A stretch of DNA of 64,000 bases, taken from contig KV748187.1 of assembly GCA_001692895.1 (NCBI GenBank), positions 2,352,836-2,416,835 on the forward strand, read 5' to 3'. The position numbers were made by a program, and so were the translations under genes. The notes beneath the pieces are model-generated. The model was given only the letters and a program-made list of their open reading frames with translations. It did not search any database and had not been told where the DNA came from. The DNA comes from Cenococcum geophilum 1.58 (lineage: Eukaryota > Ascomycota > Dothideomycetes > Gloniales > Gloniaceae). Shown piece by piece: positions 35,387 through 49,112 of this stretch; the stretch's first letter is position 1; every line of letters starts with the position of its first letter.

Positions 35387-36883
35387 TTACGGAAAGCAAT
35401 TAATGCGGTGAAGAATGATCTATTGCTCGGTGAGGATGTCGAGCAGCAAGCCCAACGCGGCAGCTCGAAGATCACGCTTCTCGCTTCGCCTCGCAAAGAA
35501 AAAGTGCAGGTCTCCTCGGCACTGTCCAACTTCTCATCAACAAAACCACCGCAAGGAATTCCTTCCAGCCCTTTGGATCTTCGCACAAAGGAGCTAGTTG
35601 TCCTGGCGATTCTATCGTCTTGCCTTGCCAGAATACTGTCTACCGCACGTTTGAGGCTTCCACGATACCTAAATGGAGTGGATTGCCATAGGTGATGCGG
35701 CACATGAACCGCCAATTGAAGCTTTACCTTGGATGCCAGCCAGAAAGAGCTATTTTAGGGATCATTGTCTCGGTTGTATCTACAAAAAGACCTCGACCAT
35801 TTTCCGGATAAGTCTATGGGTTCTTGTTGACGATATTCTGGGCATCAGCAAACCCGCCTTTTCCACGGGAGCTATCACCTTTCTCAGCTCTCAAGTCACG
35901 CTACACTGCTAGCTACGCCACCTAGCTTTTCGGATGACCTGCTTAGCAAAACAACAATATTGTCTAGGTATCCGATACTATCACCTTGTAATTAAGAACT
36001 TCACCGCTCTTATTCGTCTTACCGCTTGCTCCTTCACCGTTCCCAGACATTATAGAAGGACTATTCCTTTCTTAGTCCTTAAAGGTTTGAAAGCACCTCC
36101 CCATGTAACGACTTTCACCAGCGTAAAGACATAGAACAAGCGCCGATATCGAAAGCTAAGTTGTCACATGAATGATTTATAAGGGAAACCTGAACATATG
36201 GCTAGCGCATTGACGCCAATCCCTTTCTGGCTATTGATAAGTTTCCTTGCAGGATGCTATTCCATGTACTGTCACAGCCGTGCCTTCGCGAATGACTTCA
36301 GGTCCTCAAGACAGCCACATAAGTTTCTGCCTGTTTAGCCCTGAAGTACTACCCTTCAAATAATGATCGCGAACTAGTTTGACATAAGAAGCACTGAACG
36401 AATAACTACTCCCATACGCATTTTAGTAATGGCGCATAGCATGGTTGATGAGTCCTTAATTATCTAGCCTTTACTTCCATAATAAAAAACCCCCGACAGC
36501 CATAGCAGTATGAACGCTTCATCCCATACAAATATAGATCAAGAAATTGTATCCGCTATTCAAACTAGAGGAACGTATCCACAGGTGTCATAGGAGCGAT
36601 ATTAAACCCCCGGGTCAGCGGAGGAACAGCTGAACTAAGAAGTGTGGCACTTAAAGGTTAGGTGTTATTATGTGTAAGTAGATATATACATTATTAACAG
36701 CTCTTCCGAATCCCAACCTCGCAGCACTACATGTCTTACGCGCGAAATCTAGCCCAAAAAAAAGGCTAGCCCGAACGATTTTATTACCTGAACACCCATT
36801 CCGTTTCCTAGCCAATCTCAATATTTTGTGCTCCAACAAACAAACCGGCTGTTTGCATCCCTGTAGTTAACTGCAGTGGTTAC
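35387..36883. other. Intergenic, about 1.5 kb, no supported gene
   Basis: Overlapping small frames on both strands directly upstream of the aminopeptidase (35,171-35,715) probably belong to its promoter and leader. The rest, to the lipase stop, shows no domain, tRNA or repeat I can recognise. Confidence 0.45.
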
Positions 36884-38130
36884 TCATAGCTCGTTCATCT
36901 CCCCATAAACGCCATCATCGTCATCGCCATGATGTGGGTACTTCCGGTACCAATCCTTAGGATCGCCTCCCGGTACACACAAACCCAACCTCCAGAAGTA
37001 GTCCCGATGTGCGAAGAACAACTGCCAAAGCTTGAAGCGGCTGGGAATACCCCATCCGGGGTTGGTCGCATCGCTGCCTACAATACACGCGGGATCTGCA
37101 TCACCAGTACAATGCTGAATATCGCTGACATCAGGAGGCAATGCAGATTTTTTGATGAAAATTTCCTCACTGTGCATCTTGTAGCCCCATTCATCAAGAG
37201 GTAAGAGGGGAACTGGATCTCCGATATGCGTCACACGGTGGAATTTACTCTCAATCTTCGTTTCTAGCGCGTCAGTCGAGAAGATGTCGAAGCGATCGTT
37301 GATATAATTCATCAACGCCTTATTCCCCACACGAGGCTCTCCAAAGGTAGTAACACGCGGGTCCCAGCCACGCGCTCGGAAATCCAGCCCAGCGAGTGTT
37401 GCTACAGCACCCCCTAGAGAATGACCGACTAAGGTTAGGGTGTAATTAGGATACGTCGAAATAGCCTCAGTAAGGTGCGGTAATATTTCCTTTCGAGTGT
37501 GTAACCAAGAGGTATAGAAACCGGTATGAACAGTGCAGTTTGTACATTTTGGAGGCTTAGAAGGTGGTGGTGTGTCCTCCGAAGGCTCAAGTGGGACGAT
37601 ATTAGGGTTATTCAAGTCGGAGTGATGAGTATCATCGTTGTCGTCACCTGGATACGGTACGTATTCTTGGGGAACGGTGGATAGATCTACAATGGTGTTC
37701 GTGATTGAATACGTTCCACGAAAGGCGAGAATAATCCGTGCGCGGGATGGTGGATGAGACACGGCAATATAACCGCAAGAATCAGAGAGGAGAGGTCCCG
37801 TATTCCATGTCTATCACCATCAGTGTCTGTGAAACACTAGAATATAATAAGAATACCTACTGTAACCAGCTCAAAATCCTCGAACTCGGCGCATCTGCTC
37901 ACACACTGGAACGGTTTCTGGATGCCCAGCCCCGTCAGCCCAACACAGTATGATATATCCACTATGCGCGCTAGCTCTTCTAGCTCAGCAAAGAGCCCAG
38001 TGGAGACTGAGGTATCGTTGTTGTTGGCATGATTAAGCAGGGTCGTTTGTGCAGGTAATCCAACAGTTAAAGCGACAAAGGAAAGGAGAAAATACGTGAT
38101 GGGGCTGAAAGCCATAGCTGCAGTGCGCAT
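36884..38130 (-). CDS. Secreted class-3 lipase
   Basis: A predicted 398-residue protein from two exons (37,861-38,130 and 36,884-37,810; 50-bp intron). Fungal class-3 (Rhizomucor-type) lipases hydrolyse triacylglycerols or related esters outside the cell. The start gives a signal peptide (MRTAAMAFSPITYFLLSFVA, cleavage near VGLPA). Exon 2 must begin TWNTGPLLSDSCGYIAV; the acceptor is GATAG. Catalytic residues are visible: nucleophile Ser 221 in VGHSLGGAV, Asp 288 in HIGDPVPLLP, and His 358 in FFAHRDYFW. An oxyanion-region motif FRGTYS precedes them. A Pro/Asp-rich insert (about 140-176) interrupts the N-terminal half and is unusual in the smaller family members. Six or more Cys suggest disulphides. 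Transcribed away from the neighbouring membrane-protein gene. Confidence 0.92.
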
Positions 38131-38502
38131 GGATTACATATTCCGGAGGTAAAGGGTGTAAGTCAAGGATCGATTGTGCGCGGAAGTGGTGATGGTGCTG
38201 TTCTCGGCGCTGGACGCATTCGGCCAAGCAGGTGCCAAGCGAGGTGCCAACCCTGAAAGTTCTAGAGCAGACGTCATCGACTGATCACTCAGAATCGCCT
38301 CCTGCACTTCTATGCTTCGTCAACAATCGGCACATCACTTTTTGCGATCAGCCATGCTTACTCTTTCTCTTCTCATTCGACCTCCAAATACTTATCAACA
38401 ACCCCCTCCCATTCCCTAAAGTACCTTATCCGCTATCATCCGGACTTAAATTTAGACTCGTTAACTCACTTTCTGTTCAGCCTTCAGCTTTATGCTTTCG
38501 CC
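38131..38502. promoter_or_regulatory. Divergent promoter between lipase and membrane-protein genes
   Basis: A 372-bp gap separates the two start codons. The half next to the plus-strand gene is CT-rich on the plus strand (38,335-38,420), as in fungal leaders. No TATA element is obvious. Confidence 0.5.
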
Positions 38503-39734
38503 ATGACCGCCCCAGAACCAAGAGCGCCGTCCCAGACCCTTCAAGTGCCCGGACCTGAGTTTATACATCCAGTCGTTGATGGCCATCCTGCAGAGCATCC
38601 TGGTGGTCCACATGAAACTACAAGCCAAGCAGGAAGCCGGCCAGCTTCCATCCGACCTCCCTCGGCCATGAATGCCAACACTATGGTGCGATATGAAGAT
38701 GCAGACTTCCGGCAACCTCCCGGTTTAAACTATACTCTTCGTACGCGGAAAAAAAGCATTGCCATATTCTGGACTTTGATAGTATTGGACTGTGTAGCCA
38801 TGCCGATAGCTTTATACTTTGGTTTGTGGTATGGCACAAATCTGTCTCCCAATGCTGGTAGGTCAAACTAGGTCTTAAGTGTAGACAACCGTTAACAGTA
38901 TCACAGTTTTTAGTATAAGCACTGGTGCCCTTGGAAGTGTCTCGATTATTGAATACTTCCTGCGTTTCTATCGCTTGTGGAAGGAGGGCTCTACTTGTCG
39001 AGTAATTGGAGCGCGTCGATTTTATGTACGAACCCTTTCCCGTACCATAACTTACTATTCTTACAACGATCTAGTTGGACTGGTTTCATTGGAATCTCTC
39101 TGTGGCGTGGATAGCCGTCATGGTTGAGTTGATTGTGTACGTTATGAATTGGCGCAAAGAGGTGTTTTAACTAACGCATCAGCAGTGGGACTGTCCCAAA
39201 AAATCCTCCAATTCGACTACTTGCTATGCCGGTGCCAACTATGGCGTTCGCATTCGGCATTGAGCTTCTCATAATGGACGTAGCACGTCTCGCGGGAATG
39301 AGGGCTCCAGTCAGGATATCATCCCTACCGGTAGGGGCTCCATTACGACCGGGCATATACGCAATTATAGAAGATGTTGTATCAGTAGACGGATCTGGAG
39401 GTACTGAGTTCAGGCAACGGCTGAACCTTCGATACCAAGCCAGCCAGTTATTCCGACAGATGCTACACAGATTGACATTATTCTGGGCATTTGGAGCGTT
39501 GATTATCGCTTCAGTAACTACAGCTATTATTTTCACAGTTAACAGAAACGTCGCTTACGTGGTAAGTAATGGAATTCCTCAATACTAGTAACAGTTACAT
39601 TAACATCAATACAGCTCGGTTGGACTCTTCCTTTTGCATGGGCAGGTATCTGGGCTATCATAACTACCAAATGGGTCCAGATGAGCCTTCGTGATGAATA
39701 TGCCAAATGGGAAGAGGTCAAGTGGAAAGCTTAA
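38503..39734 (+). CDS. Six-TM integral membrane protein, uncharacterised
   Basis: A predicted 343-residue protein from five exons: 38,503-38,857; 38,907-39,025; 39,075-39,136; 39,186-39,561; 39,615-39,734. The introns are 49, 49, 49 and 53 bp and all phases agree. A Pro-rich hydrophilic N-terminus (about 80 residues) precedes six likely helices. They are centred on IFWTLIVLDCVAMPIALYF, FSISTGALGSVSIIEYF, WNLSVAWIAVMVELIVG, VPTMAFAFGIELLIM, FWAFGALIIASVTTAIIF and LGWTLPFAWAGIWAII. It ends in a short charged tail, EYAKWEEVKWKA. I do not recognise the family with confidence; it looks like one of the conserved fungal DUF membrane proteins. Function unknown. Confidence 0.85.
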
Positions 39735-40294
39735 GTGTTTACGATGCTTTGTTTAAATCATACTAAGGATGCATGGCGACGGCGTTTGAGGATAGAAATC
39801 CGTATACCACGTTTTCAAGTAGTGGAGCAATATTCCCGGGTAACAAGCTCTGCCTGTTCTACAGTAGCCCGCTGCCTACGCCTTGATTAAGGTCAGTACT
39901 CAGTTAGTAGACAATGACAGTTCTTTCATGACGTCATATCTCACCACATAGCCTTCTATGACAACGGGACTGTGCAACTCAGAGAGAAAGACTGTCGAAC
40001 CGCTGTTTCAACAAAGCCCGGCGCCGACTTCGTACTGATGTACGTGCATATATTACGGCAAGCCGCATGACAGACCTGAGTGGCTTGGGGGCTTGGGGAA
40101 ATGCCCCTAGTGTTGATCGATGCATACATTCGGCATTTCTTCAATTCGGCGACTACGTCAAGCTTGGCTCCATCTTCCCACTACTAAGACTCCCATGAAT
40201 TGAGGGGCGTCTCCCCTACATGTTTCTTTTCAAACACTATCTATAAACCCCAAGACCCCAGTCGTTGACACCATATTTTCCCAATTGGTTCATA
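39735..40294. other. Intergenic, no gene seen
   Basis: Ordinary composition, short frames only. No supported feature. Confidence 0.4.
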
Positions 40295-40853
40295 ATGTCT
40301 ACTAGCGTGGGGATGGGGTCATGCTGCCTTTCCGGCAAAGTCAAGGAGGGCAAGCCAACTGGTGCTATGCGAACAATCGGCTAGTGGGGCTTTATGAAAA
40401 TTAATTGAAGCCAAAGCCGGCTCACTCACTCCAGCTGGACTAGAAACCTACATCGCTGAGCCCGAGAATGGCTCCCCAGCAAAAAGCATCATCTTCCTTG
40501 TAGACAGTATGCTCATGCCCCTATCCTTCTTCCTGACGTCCAGAATATACAGAATGACGCCCTTAGTCTTCGGCTGGATCTTCCCAAACGTCCACCTTCT
40601 CACCGACAACTATGCCAAAGCCGGTTTTTATGCCTACGTCCCCGACACACACGAAGACGACTCCCTCCCAATCGAGTTTTTGCAGAATGTCGAGCCACCC
40701 CTACCCGTCCGCGAGTCCCTCTCGGTCGTCCAGAAGACCGCCAAAACCGCGAAAGTCGGCGCGACGCTGGAGTGTGGCAAACGGCGCCAAGTCAGATGGC
40801 GACATTCTCCGGGCGCACCGGTATCCCTATATTGGATGTATTGGGAAGCGTAA
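40295..40853 (+). pseudogene. Truncated dienelactone-hydrolase family relic
   Basis: The reading MSTSVGMGSCCLSGKVKEGK, then GLETYIAEPENGSPAKSIIF, then GWIFPNVHLLTDNYAKAG and YVPDTHEDDSLPIEFLQ matches the N-terminal half of fungal dienelactone-hydrolase-like alpha/beta hydrolases. One intron (40,507-40,566; GTATGC...CCTTAG) is convincing. Another at 40,362-40,410 is doubtful (GTGCTA donor). If it is not spliced, the frame meets TAG after PTGAMRTIG. Homology stops at about 40,769 in KTAKVGATL, after which the frame reads unrelated Arg-rich sequence to a stop at 40,851-40,853. The region that would carry the nucleophile Cys and the Asp/His of the triad is missing. About 149 codons remain, against roughly 250-290 in the family. 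Confidence 0.65.
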
Positions 40854-41365
40854 TTCCTGTAAGAAACTGGGCATTGTCTGTGACCTCAATCGCTCAATAG
40901 GGCCCTATACCACATGCAATAATATAAGGAGATAGAAAATAAATGGGTAGGCGCGCATCCCGAGCGAGATGGTAATTAAAAATAATAATTAAATAACGAA
41001 GTTTCAGCTGTACAAGGATTTGAATAGATAGAGTACGAGGATAGGAGGAGAGAGATAAAATAAAGGAGTAAAGTTAAGAGCTTTAATAGTTAATATTAGG
41101 TAGAGGGTAGTAAGTAAGAAATATAACTATTTATGGATATAAGATTTCCCGGCTGTGAGGCACGAGGTAGACAGGGAGTCTACTTGATAGAACAACGAGA
41201 CGAATCCTTAGGGAAAAGGGTTCCCAGGTCACGTGCGGAGCACGTGTCCCGCATAGGAGTTGTATCCCTTTTGGGTAGAACTTTAAGAGGTCCTTGAGCT
41301 GCTGATTTGGGACCGCGGACGTAATACATGAAGTATAATAATTAATTTAATTTAACAGTCTAACG
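40854..41365. other. AT-rich patch, possible decayed retroelement
   Basis: The interval 40,930-41,130 is unusually AT-rich and purine-skewed. It is followed by a CCCGGCTGTGAGGCACGAGG stretch and a short inverted pair, CACGTGCGGAGCACGTG. It begins where the hydrolase relic is broken, so it may mark the insertion or deletion that destroyed that gene. Confidence 0.4.
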
Positions 41366-41382
41366 TGTCACGGATCAAGACG

Positions 41383-41457
41383 GCCGCGATGGTGTAGTGG
41401 TAGCACGTCACGTTGTGGAAACAACTCCGTGACAACGGCGGTTGTGAGTTCAACCCC
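41383..41457 (+). tRNA. tRNA-His-like pseudogene or SINE head
   Basis: The 5' half reads GCCGCGATGGTGTAGTGGT then AGCAC, a good acceptor strand and D arm with A box. A GTTGTGGA anticodon-loop sequence follows, with GTG (His) as anticodon. The stem GTCACG...CGTGAC closes a 15-base loop instead of 7. A T-loop-like GAGTTCAACCCC (B box) follows, but its stem is imperfect and no acceptor 3' strand (TCGCGGC) is present. It is therefore not a functional tRNA as read. It could be a pseudogene or the tRNA-derived promoter of a SINE. Confidence 0.5.
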
Positions 41458-42275
41458 AAAAACATCTATGTCCGAGTTATTTATATTAATAACTCGAATA
41501 GCGATTCCGCCTCGCGGCAATTCAGCCGAAGTTTTTTTTTGCAATTTTTTTGACGCCCATGTAGTTCACAAATCTAGAGGCTGGGGCTTTTTGAGGCCTT
41601 CCCTAGATTTGGATTTGGGTTCTCGAAGTAGTTATCTACAAGTCTATCCCCCAATACCGCTCTCAACTCCAATTTAACAAGAATCGTGCGTGATTAGCAC
41701 AGTTTTGTTCGTTCAACCAACTTGTCTGTTCCATATAAAGACGTCGAGAAGCTTATCAACACCCTTGTGAATATAACCATTCGAGGATCATTGTAATAAG
41801 TGGTACGTAACTCCTTGATAACGGGATTGCGCACAGTGCCAGAGGCCTGACTGTGTGATTCACACGCTGTTTACTTAAAGCCACCTATAGGAGTAGGGAA
41901 GCAGAAATACGAAGCTGCTACGTCCTAATTCTATTCAGACACTGAGGATCTACCGTAACTCTGCGGTTTGGCCGGCATAGGCCTAGGTCGAGATGTGCTC
42001 AAGAACGCAACAATACATTCACAAGCTAGGGAGACATCCATGCTTAATGGTTTTGTCAATCAATTCGCTACCTAATAGGCACAACACTGCTTTTCCAAGC
42101 TTCCATCCAATCATACAAAGCTCATCTGTAAAGCCCTTTCTCCACGACTGGTGATTATTTGAGCCCTAACCTAGCCATTCAACCTACCATACCTTCCGTG
42201 TTATACATACCTAGCCATGAAAATTCGCCCGCTTGAGTAAAATATCCCAATGCCTATTGCCCATGTATTCCATCC
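41458..42275. other. Intergenic, 3' side of ies1
   Basis: It contains T-tracts at 41,531-41,550 that could end a Pol III transcript from the tRNA-like unit. The rest is featureless to the stop codon of the next gene. Confidence 0.4.
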
Positions 42276-44976
42276 TTACGCTATAGCCTCTCCCCTCTGC
42301 CTAGCCCATGCATCCCTCGCCCCCTCCATCTCCTGGTCTTCATCTTCATCACTTTCATCCGCATCCGCCTCTCCAAGCATTTCCCTCTCCGCCTCATCCA
42401 ACTCCTCATCCCCATCTCCACCCTCATAATCGCCCATCTGACTATCTCCTCTATCCATCCTCTCGTCCTCCCCTCTCCCAATCGTATCAACCCACACCAA
42501 CTCTGCCCCATTCTTCTTCTTTCTCTTAACAGCCTCCACACCTCCTTCCCACCTCTCTAGCCGCCTTGCTACCCTCCCCATAACCTTCGCCCGGATATAC
42601 GCTTCTTCACCTCCGTCATCCATTTCGACCGAGTTCGGCAAGAGCCCTCCGAAAAGCGGCGGCGGCGATTTGCTCCGCTCGTCGATCTCCATATCCATCT
42701 GGCGCTGCGCTTGGATGTTGCTATCCTCATCCGTATCGTAGCCATCAGAAAGAGTCTTGCAACGCAGCCATGCGCGCCATATGGCACCATTATCAACACG
42801 GCGCCGTTTAGCTACCTTGTATTGCGCGCGCAGGCCGCGGTCGAGGATGACGTCGACGCGGCGCTTGCGGTACTGTTCCACTGCCAGCTGATGCTGGGTG
42901 AGGGGCCGCGAGCGCTTGTGCGTAGGGTCTGAACCATTGAGAGGAAGGTAGAAGCCGTGAGGACCGTTGGTGAGGGAGGCTGCGGGGGCATTGGTGGAAG
43001 GTGACGTTCCGTCTTGGCTTGTGTGGGCCTCGAACTTGGGCTTGAAGCTGTGGCGGCCGCCTGCTGCAGCGTTAGCGCGGTTGCGAGACCAGTTGCCGCG
43101 TCCAGGCTTGACTGGTGGAGCGGAAGCGGTAGGGGTCTCGTCATTTAGAAGCGTGTTGATTCGCATGTTGGGAGTCGACTTTGTACCGAAGGGTGTGCCA
43201 TGGTTTCCAGGTGGAGATGCGGATCGCGTTCGGTCGGTGTCAGAAGGGTAGTCTGCAATGATCGATTTGGCGTGAGATGTCGGTTTCCCTCTGGGGCCGC
43301 CTCGTGCTGAGCCTAATGTGCAATTAGTGCGAGCTTTAGAGGTAAGGGGGAAATGCTGGCGAAGCTTTGCAGTATATATACTTTGAGAAGGAGATTGACG
43401 ATCCCGGCCTGGAGTAGATGCTCCATCGTCTGCTAGGACAGAGAACACAGGATTTTGATTGAATGCTGACATTTCACGCTCATTAGTACATAGAAGTGGG
43501 AGGTGAAGAGAGGACGACAAGAACAACCCCGAAACTTTGCCGGTCAGGCCGGTTGATGTCTTGCGGTCCTTTCGAAGGATGGAACGTAAAGCCGATCACT
43601 CCAATGTGGACCCGTAAGCACTGCGGCTATAGGATCTTCTTTTAGAGAAAGAGACAGCTTATAGATATACTCACCTTTCTTGTTGGTCCGCTTAGGACCA
43701 GTGACAACTGGAGCCATGTCGCTTGCAAGAATAGCTGGTTTCCTGTTAGCAAAGTGCCCTACTTCATGTTTAATGGCGTGAGCACACACCAATCCTCTCC
43801 TTCCGCTTCAATTCACCAAAAACCCTCTCCTCTTCTGTGTCCACATTTTCAAGAGCTACTTCTTCTTCACTAAGATGCTTGAATGCTGGGCACTTAATCG
43901 GCATCCCGTCCGTAGGATCTCCTTCCGTCCCGTACTGTCCCGGTCCAAACGGGTTGCTTAGAGCAGCCTCCTTAGAGAAGTCACTTTCTAAATACCACCA
44001 CATAAGCCAAAGAAATGCAGTGGCTCTGCTCCTGCTACTCAGAGTACTTCTCATCACCAGGTCGAAGAAATCCCTAGGGGGAAAGAAATGTATTTCCGAG
44101 ATCTTAGGAGCATATTGTGCTAGGACAAAGATGAGGTTGACAGGATTAGTCCGAGGTACCGGTTGGGCTTTGATGTCTTCTATTGTGCTGGGCTGTTCCA
44201 CATCCTCAGTTGCACCCTTGAGTATAGATTTGAGTCTCGGAGCATCTTGCAGTTGCTTATAGGCGTTTGGATCTTGGTGCGCTTGAAGAGATGGGATTGA
44301 GTGGTAGGTTCGAAGTTGGGCTCGCATTTCAGGGAAAACTAAGATAAAATTTTAGCTGCAGTTATTACTCCACACTGAATTAAGTCGTACAATTCAGCGT
44401 AGTGTTCATCCTTCCCACATTTACCAACAGACAAACCATGGCCATGTTAATAGCCGCAGCCCTCTCCGTCAGGAGCTTATCCTTCAGAATTTTACTGCAT
44501 TTACTGCTCTTCGCCATTGCATCTAGGTATATGTCCGCGAAAGTATGCCCCGGGCTCCTGTCCGACACTTTGTGGAATACAAGCTTGTCATCCTCGAAGA
44601 CGTAGCGGAGGAAGTCGTACTGGATATCCTTCCTCCACAGAGGTATCCCGTCATCTTTTTTCAAGTGGCGTATCTTATTGCCAGAGTAAACCGACGATAC
44701 ACTCCCGTTGGCATTTCGTCGTGTGGTGGTGGTGGTCGCGGTGTACATAGGTAGCTCCACCGGCGCTTTCGATGATGTCGCAGACCTGGGGGCCCGCTCG
44801 TCTTGCGCCGGTTCACTATCTTCGGCGGGTAGTGCAGGCGTTGGCGTTGGCTTAACAGGTGTGGTTTGCTCCATAGCTGTAGCGGGTTCAGTTGCTAAGA
44901 TGTGCTGCAAGCTAGTCCTTGAATCAGGCCCCTCGGAGCGCAGAGACAGAGACGTAGGAGTAGTGTCCGGATCCAT
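42276..44976 (-). CDS. ies1: INO80 chromatin-remodelling complex subunit IES1 (putative)
   Basis: A predicted 743-residue nuclear protein from four exons: 44,391-44,976; 43,790-44,338; 43,675-43,734; 42,276-43,312. INO80 slides and edits nucleosomes, and Ies1 is a fungal-specific accessory subunit. The conserved N-terminal region contains GNKIRHLKKDDGIPLWRKD (about 100-118), IYLDAMAKSSKCSKILKDKL, FFPEMRAQLRTYHSIPSLQA, PRTNPVNLIFVLAQYAPKIS and FLWLMWWYLESDFSKEAAL, the pattern I associate with this family. The C-terminal half is basic and Ser/Pro-rich, then has a basic YRKRRVDVILDRGLRAQYK patch and an acidic tail. The first ATG in frame is MDPDTTPTS; the open frame extends further upstream but without ATG. 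The exon 2-3 join (ERI-AILASDM) and the 362-bp last intron are less certain than the others. Confidence 0.72.
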
Positions 44977-46255
44977 GTCGAGCTCTGTCGCATTCACGAA
45001 CGGGGAAGGTGGAGAGGTATCGAACGAGTAAGGGTGTTGTCAGAAATTGAATGTCAGGAGTAAGGAATCATTGATGCGTTTAAAGTCGAGTCTAGAATGA
45101 ATAAGCAGATTGTCCATTTACTTATCAGCTCGACGGCACAGAAAGCATCGGAGAAATAGTTATTCCGTATGAAATACACCAAATCAGCATCACGAGTTCC
45201 TTTTTTATGGTGTTGTCACTGCGACCAAACTAGTCAGCACTGGAGGCCTTAGGACGGAGTTGGGACAAGTTTAGGCTTTGAATGTGAAGTTTCAGACAAA
45301 TCTATATGCATTGTAACACACGCTAATATAGCAGAACATTTGTTCAAAAACTCCCTTGGGCACAATTTCTAGTGGCTTATTTCTCCGATATATAATTGTT
45401 CTGACTAGGGTCCATAAAGAAATAGTCTATTTAACCAGCCACCCGATTAAAACAGAATGAGACTTTTTTGATTTGATGACCCATCGCCCAAAGTCATTAA
45501 GGCTTCTCAGAGCGTAAATGTGAACCAAAGCTTTCACCTCGAGCCAGGCCTCCATTCCCAATGCCCTGATAGAAAGCCGAAACCGCGGAATTCCATCGCC
45601 GATCCTCAAGAAAGGGTGCCAGAGGGGCACCCCGATGAACGCCATGTATGTGCGATGAAACAGCTACTCTCCCGTCGTCTACAAAAAGGTTCACTCCGCC
45701 AGTAATTCTCCATTCAGAACCCGACGACGAAAAAGTCTATATGCCCGAGATGTAATGACAAGAGGGGACGGAATCGCTTTTTGTGAAAATATAAAGAAAA
45801 ATGAAATGAAATGAAATCATCGGCACTCGAAAGCCGGAGAAACGAGATCTATCTGATTGATAGCCCCCCAAGCAGCAAGTAGTAAAAGCGAAAGGCATAA
45901 GATGTTCGTGGCGCATTCCCTTCGAGGTAAAGGCCTCATGCCCGCTGCCTTCTATCGAATCGAGCTCGCCACGAGTCGACGTGTCTGCGCCGCATTCCTA
46001 GTATGCAATGGAGCTCAATAAAGGAGGCAGGTCCGCAAAGAAACTCAACGCTATCTATATGCTGATCGGGGTATGAGAGCAAGTTCCGGACTTCCGTGTC
46101 GATCTGCAATCCAGAAAAGGAAACGCAGTAAGAAGTCGTGAAAGTAGAAATTTGGAAACAAATCGAAAGTGGCTATAGCTACAACGGAAAGCTCCAGGAG
46201 TCGGAAATCATATTAGCTCCTGGGTGCTGTAGCTTGGAGGTGAGGCGATAGGCGA
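44977..46255. other. ies1 promoter and ded1 3' flank
   Basis: No gene was recognised. An (AAATG)n microsatellite lies at about 45,796-45,817. Small overlapping frames near 45,427-45,705 have no domain. Confidence 0.45.
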
Positions 46256-48391
<2,136 letters not shown>

Positions 48392-49112
48392 ATTGAAGGA
48401 TAGTCTGCAAATTGTATCTGGTGAGATTTTTGTTGAGGGTCTAATTCAGAGGTGCCTGAGAGCGAAACTGATTCTAAGGCGACAAATAAGCCGAGTGATA
48501 TGATTCCACTAACTCGCAAATGAGCCGTAGAACTGAGTGTGCTGGTCTAAATCGAAGATGGGAGAGTCGTAAATGGCAGGCGGAAACGCGCCTGAAACGG
48601 TTCGTGACAGGAAAAAGTGAGGAGTAGCCTCTTCTTCCCTAAACGACTGATGAAAAGAGAGTGAAGCCAAAAAGAATAAAAGACTTCACAAAAGCGCTGT
48701 ATGAAGAGTGGTGTTGCACACAGAGAGGATGGTTGTTGGTGTGAAGAGGAAGAGTTGTAGAGAGGATAACGATGGATTTTGTGCAGATTTGCCTCCCAGT
48801 CTTTTTCGGTCGCCCGTTGCCCAATTAGTCATGGCCCCGGTGATTTCCGGCCGCGCATTTTGAATCATCGTTCCGCAGAGGAACGCAGAGTCGTCGAGAA
48901 GCTTCATCTCTGACGGACATGCGCTTCACACTGGACAGCATCACATTATGTCTGGGCTGGGGGGTTTGGGCAGGCCGTGGCGTGCCGCTGGTTTGGGGTT
49001 GCACGTCCATCGCCTTCCTTGAGTGCNCATGGGTATCTATGAGGCTGTGAAATCTGCAGAACCACAGCTTCGGGTGAAATCTTAAATCCTTTCATATACG
49101 TCTAACTCCCAC
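48392..49112. other. ded1 leader/promoter and cyclophilin 3' flank
   Basis: No supported gene. Small minus-strand frames upstream of ded1 (48,639-48,907) are probably leader. One N is at 49,027. Confidence 0.45.

Noticed and set aside
35171-35715. Frames of 174 (plus) and 113 (minus) codons upstream of the aminopeptidase
   Set aside because: They overlap exon 1 and the promoter, with no recognisable features.
42281-42541. Arg/Met-rich 86-codon frame at the end of ies1
   Set aside because: It is a frame shadow of the acidic repetitive tail of the main protein.
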